DNA from: Apostichopus japonicus
Lineage: Eukaryota > Echinodermata > Holothuroidea > Aspidochirotida > Stichopodidae
Direction of reading: 5' to 3'
Assembly: GCF_037975245.1 (NCBI RefSeq)
Contig: NC_092576.1
Coordinates: forward strand, 21,575,611 to 21,639,610
DNA: 64,000 bases
Position 1 is the first letter of the stretch, and each line of letters begins with the position of its first letter. Below are positions 48,858-58,646 of this stretch, piece after piece. A model generated the notes under the pieces. That model ran no database searches and was not told the DNA's origin. It saw nothing but the letters and a program-made list of their open reading frames with translations. Made by a program: the position numbers and the translations under genes.

Positions 48858-49090
48858 AATATCATGTTTCGATTTGGTATCAAACAGACATACATTTTAC
48901 AAACATACATCAAAGAAACATTCATCATAACAAAGAAACATACATCAAACAAATAAACATCCAAAAAATATACATCAAACAAATATCATGTTTCGATTTG
49001 GTATCAAACAGACATACATTTTACAAACATACATCAAAGAAACATTCATCATAACAAAGAAACATACATCAAACAAATAAACATCCAAAA
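48858..49090 (-). repeat. Two truncated 285-bp units
   Basis: A 133-bp segment from ATCATGTTTCGATTTGG to CATCAAACAAAT is repeated at about 48862 and 48985. It lacks the acceptor-like site, micro-ORF and AATAAA, so it is a slippage product of the GT-rich tail only. Confidence 0.75.
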
Positions 49091-49183
49091 AATATACATC
49101 AAACAAATATACATCAAACAAAAATACAAACAACGAACAAACAAATATGGAACATACACCACCTTTATTGTTTTCCTTCAAAT

Positions 49184-49234
49184 TCAACCTTTGTCATCGT
49201 CTTTCACCGACTGTTTCTTTGTTGTAGTAGTCAT
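49184..49234 (-). other. Micro-ORF in a diverged right edge unit
   Basis: Sixteen codons on the minus strand reading MTTTTKKQSVKDDDKG, then TGA. Despite several replacements relative to the inner consensus, the length, stop and KDDD tail are unchanged. The next unit outward (49471-49520) keeps the frame but has lost its ATG. Confidence 0.3.
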
Positions 49235-49651
49235 CTTTTTCTTACACCTTCTATAAACGAGAAAAAAGGAAAGAGATGTTTGGATTTGGTGTCAAACAGA
49301 CAAACATCGTTCAAACAAGATCGAAAAATCATAAAAAACACATAAAAAAACATACATGAAACAAAAAATACATCAACAAAAGTACATTAATCAAAACTAC
49401 AAACAACGAACAAACAAATATCAAACATGGAATATACACCAACTTTATTGTTTTCCTTCACAATCAACCTTTGTCATCGTCCTTCACTAACAACACCGTT
49501 GTTTTAGTAGATTTATTTGTCTTACACCTATTATAAGAAGAAAAAAAGAAGGTTGTTGGATTTGGTATGACACAATTTAAAAAAAGAAAACATCGAACAA
49601 GCAAACATAAAACAAACATGAAACAAACAGACATGGAACACAACCTTTATT

Positions 49652-50105
49652 GTTGTTCTCCAGCAGGTTGGTATGATCGGTGTAAAGTTACATTTACAGC
49701 AATTTAGAAAAGGCTTTAAGTTTAGGCGGAGTTCCTTCAAATAATTTCTCATAAACTTAGCCATTAAGGTGTACAAAGCACCAACTGATATTGCCTGACA
49801 TCAGCGCTACATTTTGCACTATTTGTTGCCCATGCCAAAAGTATTTGTATAACGAGCTGTACGTGCAGATGGAAATCATGCATACACATTTAATCCTGGC
49901 TCATTAATAATAGGAATAAGAGACATGTTTACATTTGCTTGTTTTTAAAAGTGTTGTAGCCTAGCTGGCTACATCTCATCCTAGCCAGAGAAATGGTATC
50001 TTCCTTAGGCCTAACGTTCCCAACCGACTTCTGCAAGGAGCTGAAAACAACGCAGGCATATAGCATGTACGATTAAATGGTTTACTACTAGTAGCATGAA
50101 GACTG
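49652..50105. other. Right-arm spacer outside the array
   Basis: Inverted match to about 4190-4620, with roughly 97% identity by eye. Contains the mirrored 81-codon frame (49531-49776, minus). No gene recognised. Confidence 0.6.
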
Positions 50106-50582
50106 CTTGCCATGGAGGGGTCATTTTGGAGAGTAACTAACTGTATTTTTTCGTGAAATTGGCTCTTGCTGCAGGTTGTCATGGTGAAATCGTGTATTTC
50201 TTAGGGGTGTCCGAACTTGGCAATACTGATCATACTAGTTTTCATTCTACGATTAGGCCTAACGAACTGTATGTAATGTTGCTGCTGTATAAAGTCTGAC
50301 ATTAAGTCGAAGTTCCAAGTTGACATGATAAATATCGACCCCTCCCAATAACAAAGTTGGTGTGATTGCCCTCAGAAATGTTTCAAAGGATAATTTCTTA
50401 TCAATATGGGGAGTTTAAGCTACAGCAGTGCAAAGTTTTGGACGGTATTTATGGTTAAATTAAGTGTAGAAAAAACATATCCCAGCATTTGTGCAAAGCA
50501 TGCGTTACAAACTGTTACCTCCAATGTGTCCCGGATGTTGAAACACTTTGCACGGGTTATCCGGGTACCCGGGTACCCGCCT
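50106..50582. other. Block of about 477 bp present only in the right arm
   Basis: Homology with the left arm stops after GTAGCATGAAGAC (50105) and resumes at GACGCGATACTACCCGG. The left arm reads straight across with GTCGAGTGGGCCCC, a word found in inverted form at 50736-50750 of the right arm. A deletion in the left arm, between similar GACGCGATA words, is the simplest reading. No coding sequence is seen. Confidence 0.6.
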
Positions 50583-51785
50583 GACGCGATACTACCCGGT
50601 TCCTATTTTATTACCCGAATCCTAAGCAACGTGTGATTTAAAAAAAAAAGCAAACCGACGGTTAGGCAGATTTCCCATTGACTTAGTGTGGTGTTAGGCT
50701 ACAATGTAGTCGAAGATAACAGCAATAACGAAGGGGCCCGCTCGACGCGATAATACCCGAATCATACGCAAAGTGTGATTGTTTAAAAAAAAATTGCAAA
50801 CCGATGGTTAGGCTGATTTCCCATTGACTTAGTGTGTTGTTAGGCTACCATGTGTTCGAAGATAACAGCAATAACGAAAGCTTTCCATAGATATCTTATA
50901 ACTGCGTCACAATTTCAGCTAATAAACAGATGGCTAGGCTAGACTTCCCCTATTGACTTAATGTGGTGTTAGGCAACCATGTGGTCGAACGTAACAGCAA
51001 TGACGAAAGTATTCCATGGATGTCTTACAACTGCGTCACAACTCCAGCAAATAAACAGATGGTTAGGCTTAGCTAGATTTCTTATTGACTTAGTGTGGTG
51101 TTAGGCTACCATGTGGAAAAAATTATTATTTATTCATTAGTCATTATTTATTCATTCACCCGAATCATACGCAAAATGTGATTGTTTAAAAAAAATTGCA
51201 AACCGATGGTTAGGCTGATTTCCCATTGACTTAGTGTGTTGTTAGGCTACCATGTGTTCGAAGATAACAGCAATAACGAAAGCTTTCCATAGATATCTTA
51301 TAACTGCGTCACAATTTCAGCTAATAAACAGATGGCTAGATTGACTTAGTGTGGTGGTAGGCAACCATGTGGTCGAACGTAACAGTAATAACGAAAGTAT
51401 TCCATGGATGTCTTACAACTGCGTCACAACTCCAGCAAATAAACAGATGGTTAGGCTTAGCTAGATTTCTTATTGACTTAGTGTGGTGTTAGGCTACCAT
51501 GTGGAAAAAATTATTATTTATTCAATAATAATAATTATTTAAATATAAATATTTTTTTTTTATATTTATATATAAAAATATTTAATAAACAGATGGCTAG
51601 GCTAGACTTCCCCTATTGACTTAGTGTGGTGTTAGGCAACCATGTGGTCGAACGTAACAGCAATAACGAAAGTATTCCATGGATGTCTTACAACTGCGTC
51701 ACAACTCCAGCAAATAAACAGATGGTTAGGCTTAGCTAGATTTCTCATTGACTTAGTGTGGTGTTAGGCTACCATGTGGAAAAAA
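50583..51785 (-). repeat. 130-bp tandem unit, about 9 copies
   Basis: TTGACTTAGTGTGGTGTTAGG and close variants recur about nine times, with ACCATGTGG-type words at 50848, 50977, 51109, 51250, 51364, 51497, 51640 and 51771. Same unit as 3770-4095. An AT-rich tract (about 51505-51590) interrupts one unit. Confidence 0.85.
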
Positions 51786-52303
51786 CTATTATTTATTCAT
51801 TCGTTTATTTCAAAGAAGGAAAGGCTGACAAGGAATTTTACGCGATGTTTATGGATTATAGACGGGATAACTAAAAAATAGTAATCGCAAGTGGCTTTTT
51901 ACTAATCGTTTATTCCAAATGCGATCAAATTGCCCGAATCGCGCAATCTCGCGGCTAATGCGAACCCTGGGCCTGCATAATAGAGAGAAGTAGTATTTAA
52001 AACTGTTTAAGAGCTAACTTGGATATTTATATGGTTTGATCCAATAGACGTGCACGAGCTAGCATAAGCAGCGGCGGCAGTGCGATGTTAGTAGTAATGC
52101 TAATTATAATTAAATAATTAATTTATTAACAAGTTCATGAAAGAAACAGAAGCAAATACAAATTACTGAGGGAGGTTTTATACCTTATCTTACACCTACG
52201 TATTTGAACATGAAAACATTGTCAGTAGAGAATATAATGCATTTATTACAGCATCCAATATGTAATTTCTTGAAAATCGTGATACACGAGGGTAAACAAA
52301 TTT
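51786..52303. other. Right-arm spacer, non-coding
   Basis: Inverted match to 3263-3769, including the mirrored GCAGCGGCGGCAGTGCG stretch. No gene seen. Confidence 0.6.
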
Positions 52304-52372
52304 TCCCGGGTACCCGGATACCCGACGGGTAACGGCCCTCGGGTACCCGGTTCCCGATTTTTGGACCCGTGT
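52304..52372 (-). repeat. KpnI/SmaI-palindrome-rich block, right copy
   Basis: Mirror of 3170-3262 with CCCGGGTACCCGGATACCCG and GGGTACCCGG. One copy of the motif differs from the left (GACGGGTAACGG against GTCGAGTATCC order). Confidence 0.5.
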
Positions 52373-52916
52373 AAACACTATTGACAGACAGAAACACCTC
52401 CCTGATTTTTTTACGTAGTACGGATACTGAATTTGTCAATAAGGAAATTTAATACTAGTTCACTGTTGAGTCGTTAAATAAATGTTAACAACTATTTCTT
52501 GAAGAAACACGTGTACAAAAAACAACAGGTTTCTTTTAGTCATTAAGTAAGTTTAAGAAAGTGCTAAGCAGATATTTCCACGCTTGGGTTTGAAGTTATC
52601 ACTTTGACGTATACATGGCCTACCAATAAATATTTCAATTGGAATATTTTACTCACATTCACACTATATCGGCACACGCAGTCCAAAAGTCAGCACATCA
52701 ACGTCTTCATGCAAACCACGCTGCTCTGAGTCTGATACAACCTAAATTTTGGCGCCAAATGTTTTCTTCTTTGGTTATTCATCAAAGTCAGTCAACCATA
52801 GAGAAGATTGACTGATATCTGTCGTATATGGAACGCCAAAAGAACCACAGTGGCATGAATTACAAACTTGAAATGTATTATTACTAATTTTGACATGTAC
52901 TCAATTCATGTGTATT
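52373..52916. other. Right-arm spacer with frameshifted frame
   Basis: Inverted match to 2633-3169, about 98% identical over the part aligned by eye. The 70-codon frame of the left copy is shifted here by a missing base near 52780. No coding function supported. Confidence 0.6.
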
Positions 52917-53040
52917 CATCTAAATTGTCACGTAAAAATTGACATCTAAATTTGACATCTAAATTGACATTTAAAAATTGACATCTAAATTGACACGTAC
53001 AAAAAATGACACGTAAAAGTTGACATCTAAATTGTCACGT
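52917..53040 (-). repeat. Short tandem repeat, TTGACATCTAAA-type
   Basis: Mirror of 2470-2632 with fewer copies (124 against 163 bp). Confidence 0.8.
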
Positions 53041-53136
53041 ATTACTACTGATGTTAATACTATGGGGCGCCGTGTGTGACAAAAACTTGACACCGAATAA
53101 TTGATTACAACTTCCCATATATAAGTTATTCCGTAT
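53041..53136. other. Right-arm spacer with mirrored target duplication
   Basis: Inverted match to 2374-2469. It ends in GTAT at 53133-53136, the inverse of the ATAC target duplication beside the left LTR, which shows the LTR was already inserted when the arm was copied. Confidence 0.65.
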
Positions 53137-54003
53137 TGTAACGCCCCTGTACCCCGGCAGAGCGGCAGCGTGGGTTATCAGGCAGCTTGAGGCCAACTGA
53201 TGTCAGGGCAGGGGAAAGGGGGAGGCGAAGAATAATGCTAGCAGGGCTTATTAAACCAATACACAAATATAGGGAAGAATATAGTTTACGAGAACTGGGT
53301 GGGTCTCATTCACCGATTTGATTAATTTACTTGAAAACATACACTTGACAAAAACAAGGCAGTGTCTTTCTGCCGTACTCAAACATGAACGAGCAAAAAA
53401 TTCAATTGAACTAAATAACTACGTACCAGGGCGTGGGCAGCACGACTCTTAAGAATTACGAGAGTGAATACCCAACACGGGGCGCCAACGGCAGACTGGA
53501 CAAATACTGCTCAATGTGCCTAGATTAGCTATTACATTACCTCCTGGGAGAACCCTAATTTTACCTTGCCACCGGTGTATATAACATGCAACGAAGCCAA
53601 CCAGGACGGGAAGTTGTCAGTTATAAAATACAATAGGAAATGGCGCCCGTAGTCAGCCCTCACTCCTGGACCCGCTCCCTAAAATAAATAAAACAACCTT
53701 ACCTTTAAAATAATACTAAACTGCAATAGCCGTGCTGCTCACTGCTGGTCTCCAGTTCTCTGCCCGAACATCAACGAAATAAAGCAAGTCTTCCAAAACA
53801 CAAAAAACATAACAAACAACACCGTCTTAATTAAACAAGGTATAGAGAGCAAGCTATAGTAAAATAGATAAACGCTTAACAGGAGATAAAAGAGCGAATC
53901 CCTGGAATGCTACATGGTGATGGCAGACGACGGGGAGAGCGAGAGAGACTTGCATAATACAACAAAAGTAAGTGGAATGCTGAGTGAATGGGCAACATAT
54001 CGC
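53137..54003. mobile_element. Truncated inverted copy of the LTR
   Basis: Begins TGTAACGCCCC like the inverse end of the left LTR and matches 1504-2373 at about 95% identity by eye. It stops at CATATCGC (54003), so the outer 98 bp of the LTR are missing and I saw no remainder further right. This is the right boundary of the whole inverted duplication. Confidence 0.85.
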
Positions 54004-54344
54004 GTGTACAAACAGCCATGGTGAAACAGTACAGTTTTCAGGAAAAGTATGCTGATCATGTCTACTAATTGATGGCCATGATCGTCCTCAAACGCTAGGT
54101 CCTGTTCTTGATATGGTTCTCTTAGGTCAGAGGACACCGAGTCGCCGACGGAGGAAACTTCCAACTGAATTACCTTTTCAGTTCATTGAATGTTTTCATG
54201 TTATTGTGTAAACATATTCGTGTACATACACTGTACAGGTGTGTATTGATATATTTCTATACACCCTCTCTCTTCAGTTTATCATAAACAGCACGTTACT
54301 AAAAACCGCTTATCTTTTCCATCTATTTTTGTACAACCATCGCC
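54004..54344. other. Junction flank between LTR remnant and Copia element
   Basis: Sequence unlike the left flank. On the minus strand a frame from ATG at 54164 runs to the junction; its first 50 or so codons (54164-54010) have varied composition, but I recognise no family. The rest (54170-54344) is AT-rich and may include the 5' untranslated part of the Copia element. I see no LTR end. Confidence 0.4.
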
Positions 54345-55165
54345 ATGGCATCAACATGTTATGGGCCCAGAAGGTATCGGCTGCTATTCGACGGTAACGA
54401 AAGGAAATTCGAGCTTTGGGAAATGAAGTTTCTAGGATACATGAGACTTCACAACGTCATCACAGGCCCACCGCCAGCAGGCGACCATGCGAATGCAATA
54501 GCGCAAGACAGTGAGAAGAATGCAGACGCATTCGCGGAACTAGTCCAATGCTTGGACGGTTGGAGTTTGTCGCAATTATGCCAACAAGGACGGAAGAGGG
54601 GCACAACAAATTTTGCGTGAACATTACTATATTTATATATATTTCTTTGTATACAGTATTAACCTCCTTGAAGAAATCTGCAGATGAAAGTGTGACAGAT
54701 TACATAAGTAGGGCTTAAACTGTGACAATGTCACTTTAAACATCAGGAGAAATAATCAGTGATAGTTTGTTGGTCGCTATGGTCCTGAAGGGACTACCTG
54801 CAGAGTTAAAACCGTTTGTAACCGTAATAACCCAGAAAGACAAAACTCATACATTCAGTGAATTCAAAGTTAGGTGCTTTGAAGAGACTGAAAAGGCCAG
54901 CCGTGACGTCACAAGCATGGACAGCGTGATGAAACTGCAGTCCAGCCCGTACGGTGGATCTGGAGGATTTACGGGGATGTTTCCAGTGTGGAAAACAAGG
55001 GCACCAGGCCGCAGATTGCTACACAAAGAAGATATGGTATGATGTCTGCAGAAACAACACACATTATACAAAATGGTGCTGGAAGAAAGATGCTGCAAAA
55101 TCTGTTGACAATTCGGAAATTAGTTCTAATGACAAAGGTGAATATTCATTTTCAAGGTCAGCTTA
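54345..55165 (+). pseudogene. Copia gag remnant
   Basis: Starts at an ATG in good context (ATCGCCATGG) and opens with MASTCYGPRRYRLLFDGNER, typical of Copia-type gag that begins with a substrate-like FDGNxxKFxLWE stretch. A frameshift and stop follow at about 54620. The gag frame resumes at about 54665 (SLKKSADESVTDYISRA), meets a stop at 54716 and continues through LKGLPAELKPF. A +1 shift is needed to read the zinc knuckle CFQCGKQGHQAADC (C-x2-C-x4-H-x4-C, about 54977-55020). A second, degenerate CRNNTHYTKWC motif follows. At least three disruptions, so non-functional. Confidence 0.8.
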
Positions 55166-55620
55166 GATACCGGTGACCTAAAAACAACACATGAGGTCAA
55201 AGGTTTACTTGTGCACTGTGGCGCAACAACCCACTTTATAAACGATGACACAATGATTACTTCAACCCAGCAGATCATTATTTGAACTGGCTGATGGTAG
55301 TAAAACAAATAATATTACTTTGAAAAGGGGTGATGCTAATATTTCTTGGGTAGATTAAAGTGGGAATGCCCAAAATCCAATTCTAAAGAATGTATTGTAT
55401 GTTTCTGCTGTCAAACAAGATATCTTTTCTGTGCAAGCAGCTACTGATAAGGGTGCTTCGGTTCAGTTCAATCCAAATTCTGCTGAGTTGGTAAGTCAAG
55501 ATGGTACTTAGTTTAACATTGAGAAGTGTGGACGCCTATATTTCTTGAATAATGTGGTACCATCCAAACATGCATCCCACACTTGAAAAATTGGCATCAA
55601 GTTATGGGTCACTGCAACCA
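55166..55620 (+). pseudogene. Copia protease and pre-integrase remnant
   Basis: The aspartic protease motif is readable as LLVHCGATTHFIN at about 55205-55243. The catalytic Asp expected in the Copia motif D-(S/C)-G-A-(T/S) is His here (CAC, 55214-55216), and frames break soon after. The pre-integrase part continues with LKNVLYVSAVKQDIFSVQAA (about 55386-55445) and ends with the zinc-binding start WHQVMGHCN near 55592. Stops occur at about 55353 and 55510. The sequence then jumps directly to the C-terminal half of integrase. Confidence 0.7.
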
Positions 55621-55980
55621 CATCAGAATGGTACTGTTGAAAGGGCTTGGCGTTCCTTGTTCGAGATGGCTAGATGTTTGTTGTGAGAATCCCAGTTGCC
55701 CAAAAGTCTGTGGACTTATGCTGTCATGTTTTCTGCATATGTTCGCAACAGATTTTACATTTCTAGAATCTCAAAAACCCCATTTCAAGTATTCACTGGT
55801 CAGAAACCAGACATCAGCAACATGCATACTACTGGTAATGTTTGCTATGCCTATGTTCAAAACAAAAACAAGTTGGATCCCGAGGGAATTTTTGTAGGCT
55901 ATGACAGAGGAAGCCCTGCTTATGTTGTGTACTCTCGTGAAAGTCAAAGTGTCAGGAGGGTCAAATGTGTAAAGTTTCCT
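55621..55980 (+). pseudogene. Copia integrase C-terminal remnant
   Basis: Reading from 55621 in one frame gives HQNGTVERAWRSLFEMARCL, a TGA at 55684, then LPKSLWTYAV, KTPFQVFTGQKP, KLDPEGIFVGYDRGSPAYVV. These are landmarks of the end of the Copia integrase core and its C-terminal domain. The region with the first two catalytic acidic residues is missing: GHCN of the zinc finger at about 55614 is joined almost directly to HQNGTVER, so a deletion of several hundred bases is inferred. Confidence 0.8.
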
Positions 55981-56225
55981 AAAATGTTGAGAGTGCTGGA
56001 GGTGATCATGGTGATGGTATTGTCATAATCAGAGGTAAACCAGAGTTAGCTATGGTGTCGGTGAGCATGTAGAACCTCAGCACATTGCCAATGAACAACC
56101 TGAAGGAGAAAGACTCGGTAGGTACTCTGGTAGAAGGCGAAAGAAGCCAACCTATCTTAATGAATATGATCTTGGGAATAATGATGATGATAGTGTTAAT
56201 TTTACTATACATTATTGTTACAGAT
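55981..56225 (+). pseudogene. Copia integrase-RT linker, decayed
   Basis: Only fragments of the usual hydrophilic linker are readable (for example GRRKKPTYLNEYDLGNNDDD at about 56136-56195). Frameshifts are present. No independent gene. Confidence 0.5.
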
Positions 56226-56373
56226 TAGCAGATGTATCCAAGACGTACCAATATGCAGTTGGCTCTTATGCTTCAGGTCAATGGCAGAAGGCTATGGAGG
56301 ATGAGATGTGTACCTTCGAGAGAGAATGAAACTTTTGAGTTAACTCCCTTACCAGAAGGTAGGAATGCAGTGG
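56226..56373 (+). pseudogene. Copia reverse transcriptase, N-terminal piece
   Basis: Encodes pieces of the conserved RT start such as QWQKAMEDEM and, after a frame change, NETFELTPLPEGRNAV. It is interrupted at 56374 by the inserted DNA transposon. Confidence 0.75.
56369..56373. repeat. Target-site duplication AGTGG (left)
   Basis: AGTGG immediately before CAGGGGTCG; the matching copy is at 58642-58646 immediately after CGACCCCTG. Confidence 0.75.
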
Positions 56374-58641
56374 CAGGGGTCGAAATTTACGCTATTCCGC
56401 TATCCCGAGATAGTGAAATCATGAACGGAATACCAAGTTGCTTGGGTTCACTATTCCGTATGGATAGTGCTAAAAGTGATAGCTAACAACAAACTTTGAC
56501 AAATCCACCTAAATTTACTTGTCTGTCACTAGTCAGGCAACAATTTTAATTTTATTTGTTTCCCCGTGCGTTAAAACTTGCTCAGAAATACAAAAGAAAC
56601 CCTCTTTACACGTGAGTTGCAGTTACGTACAGTGCATACATGTCCCGTAGGCCAACTGCACTTGCACAGTATAGCAAGCCTTACATTTCCCTCCGATTTA
56701 TTGCACCTTACACGTTCCGTATACCATCGCGTATGTAGGGAAAATTATCACCTCGTGGGTAACAGGTTAGTACAGTGTTGAAAATCCTTGTTCAATTTTC
56801 TGCGAACACACTAAAAACAACTGCCGATTTCCCGATTTTGGTTATATTTTTCGGGCAAGTCGTTTCAGCCCCCAAATCAAATAAGGCTCCTATGCCTATG
56901 CTTGTGGGTGTCCAGAGGCGAAGGCCCCGGAAAATATTGGTAATTTTGGGTGTCTGGCGATAAAAAATTAGCAGTTGAAGATGCAAAATAATAACAAATT
57001 TTGGAATTTAAATTGTCACGAAACTGATGAAAATTTTAAAATGACAAGTTGGAGACTGTAGCAATATTATGTTATGAAAAGAGATTTAAATTGTCTTACT
57101 GTACAATCTTTAAAAAGTTTAACTTACAAAACTTCCGATATTATGAAACAAACAACGTTCGGCAAAGCCCCGTTTCTAGACTGCCATATTATAACAATGA
57201 ATATACGTAAATCAGTTTACAACTGCAGTGTTTACCCCTACTTAAATACTACAGTACGTTAGGCTACACATGTGCTGCAAATTTTCCCAAGTACATTGCT
57301 AAACAACTGTGAGCTCATCCCCTGTCTAACACCTGTTTGTTAACATTTTTTGGCACGTTTCCAAGAAACGTTACATGGGGTTCAACTGTTTTGGCTCCAT
57401 TCTAGAATTAATTAGGTCAGTCAGTAAAGGATCGGTAAAGTAATGCGAAATATTATCTTAGGCGTTCAAGAAAAGAAGGTAAAATATCCCCGTAACATTT
57501 AGATAAGTAAAACACACCTCAAGCCAACTGAACTCCTTCCCCATGATACACGAGACACAGTCCATACTATACAAGCATAGCACGATATCAAGGCCCCTAT
57601 AGTTACCATCTTTATGAAAGTAACCCTTGTAATGACATGTTTTAGGCCACTTGGCATGATTCACTAAATGCTTAATATTGTTTCCATGTTCTTGTAGAAA
57701 ACGTCAACTTCGCAAAATACAATAAGTTGTGTTTTGTAGTTACGTGTGATCCGTAACCGACGAGGTGGTTAGGCTATTTGCTATACACTTAACTATGGTA
57801 GGATATTATTTTTGCGTATATTCGGAAATTCTAGAAAATACTTTTTCTCCCGCTTAACACCAGATGTGGTCTTACGGTTTATTCATAAATGGGTGTACTA
57901 GAGCCTTGTTTTCATGACATTAGTTGCATTTAGCATGATATACCAGATTCGCGTGAATTTTTCGAAAGTGTTTTGCTCGATCTTTTTGTAAAATCTGAAA
58001 GGTGTACCAACTTACATTTTGTACACAATTGGTATTTTTTCTACTGATTTTCTTTTTTCCCCTCTATACAGTGAAGTGAATACGTTGTGCATTGAGTATA
58101 AACTTAACGCGAATGCAAGAAAACTATGCGGGGACTTCCAGCAGACAAATGTTTCCTTTGCGGGATTACTGAGTCAGTTGGAGGGAATCCTGCACATTAG
58201 AGGGAACGCTGAACTGAAGTCAAATTCATACGAAAGAAAACGTTAACTAACTAACATACAATATTAATTAAAAAAAAATGTGGAATGGCAATATTGTTCA
58301 AAACATTTCCCGCGAGGCTGATTTATTACAGCAACCTTCCCGCGCGGGGCCGTAGATGTCCGTGTGACCCGTATACCCTGAAGTGTGCGAAACTAGCCTT
58401 TAACATTGCCCTTGTGAGTGGGTTTTACAACCTGCGTCATGGGTTACCTGCTTTCTTGCCTCAGTACACAAAACACTAATGATTATCAATAACCCAACAA
58501 AAGAATCAACATATAATTTTGTTATGTTTTTTTCTTCTTTTGATTGTTTCAAAGGAATAGTGGAAAATGAGACGGAATAGTGTATTTTCAAATCCACTAT
58601 TCCGCTGGAATAGTGGTAAATATTCTAAATTTCGACCCCTG
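56374..58641. mobile_element. Non-autonomous DNA transposon, 2268 bp, 5-bp target duplication
   Basis: Termini are CAGGGGTCGAAATTTA and its exact complement TAAATTTCGACCCCTG (16-bp perfect terminal inverted repeats), flanked by AGTGG on both sides. Near both ends are many short ACTATTCCG/CGGAATAGT words (56391-56475 and 58555-58620), the subterminal repeats expected for transposase binding. No transposase frame is present. CA...TG ends with a 5-bp duplication fit a hAT variant, but the superfamily is not settled. A frame at 58019-58246 follows an acceptor-like CTCTATACAG and could be a captured exon; I do not recognise it. Confidence 0.8.
56830..56965. repeat. Segment shared with the 883-bp MITE
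   Basis: TTGGTTATATTTTTCGGGCAAGTCGTT with CCCCCAAATCAAATAAGGCTCC and CCTATGCCTATG parallels 63429-63500 inside the hAT-type MITE (same word order, about 80% identity by eye). One element family may have inserted in, or recombined with, the other. Confidence 0.55.
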
Positions 58642-58646
58642 AGTGG

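Larger units (their letters stand above)
40557..49651 (-). repeat. 285-bp tandem array, right arm, 31 units plus 2 truncated
   Basis: On the minus strand the units read as in 4615-10283: TTTATAG acceptor-like end, 16-codon micro-ORF, AATAAA, GT-rich tail. The landmark AACCTT(G/T)(G/A)TCATC occurs 31 times from 40626 to 49471. The innermost unit is cut (TTTTTGCTAGATTTGC at the minisatellite junction), at a different phase from the left arm. The outermost units (49184-49520) match the outermost left units better than they match their own neighbours, so the array existed before the arms were duplicated. Confidence 0.95.
22081..54003 (-). repeat. Right arm of giant inverted duplication
   Basis: Inverted counterpart of 1504-22080 with the same order of blocks. 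It is 31.9 kb, longer because of more 285-bp units (31 against 20), a 4741-bp higher-order repeat in the minisatellite, more 130-bp units (9 against 3) and a block of about 477 bp absent from the left. The duplicated sequence stops at 54003 inside the LTR (GGGCAACATATCGC, then GTGTACAAACAG) with no target-site-like duplication of the flanks. Confidence 0.9.

Noticed and set aside
4615-49651. Frames of 60-169 codons in the two 285-bp arrays
   Set aside because: They run through AT-rich tails and across units in several frames and both strands. Only the 16-codon micro-ORF is set apart by start context and conserved stop.
1504-54003. Hairpin sequencing artefact (one read containing both strands)
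   Set aside because: The arms differ by substitutions, indels, copy number and higher-order structure, far beyond read error for a strand-copied molecule. A haplotype misjoin remains possible and is listed as a finding.
1490-54020. The whole palindrome as a single transposon with terminal inverted repeats
   Set aside because: No target-site duplication flanks 1504 and 54003, and the boundary cuts through an older LTR insertion. This favours a rearrangement over transposition, although it cannot be excluded.
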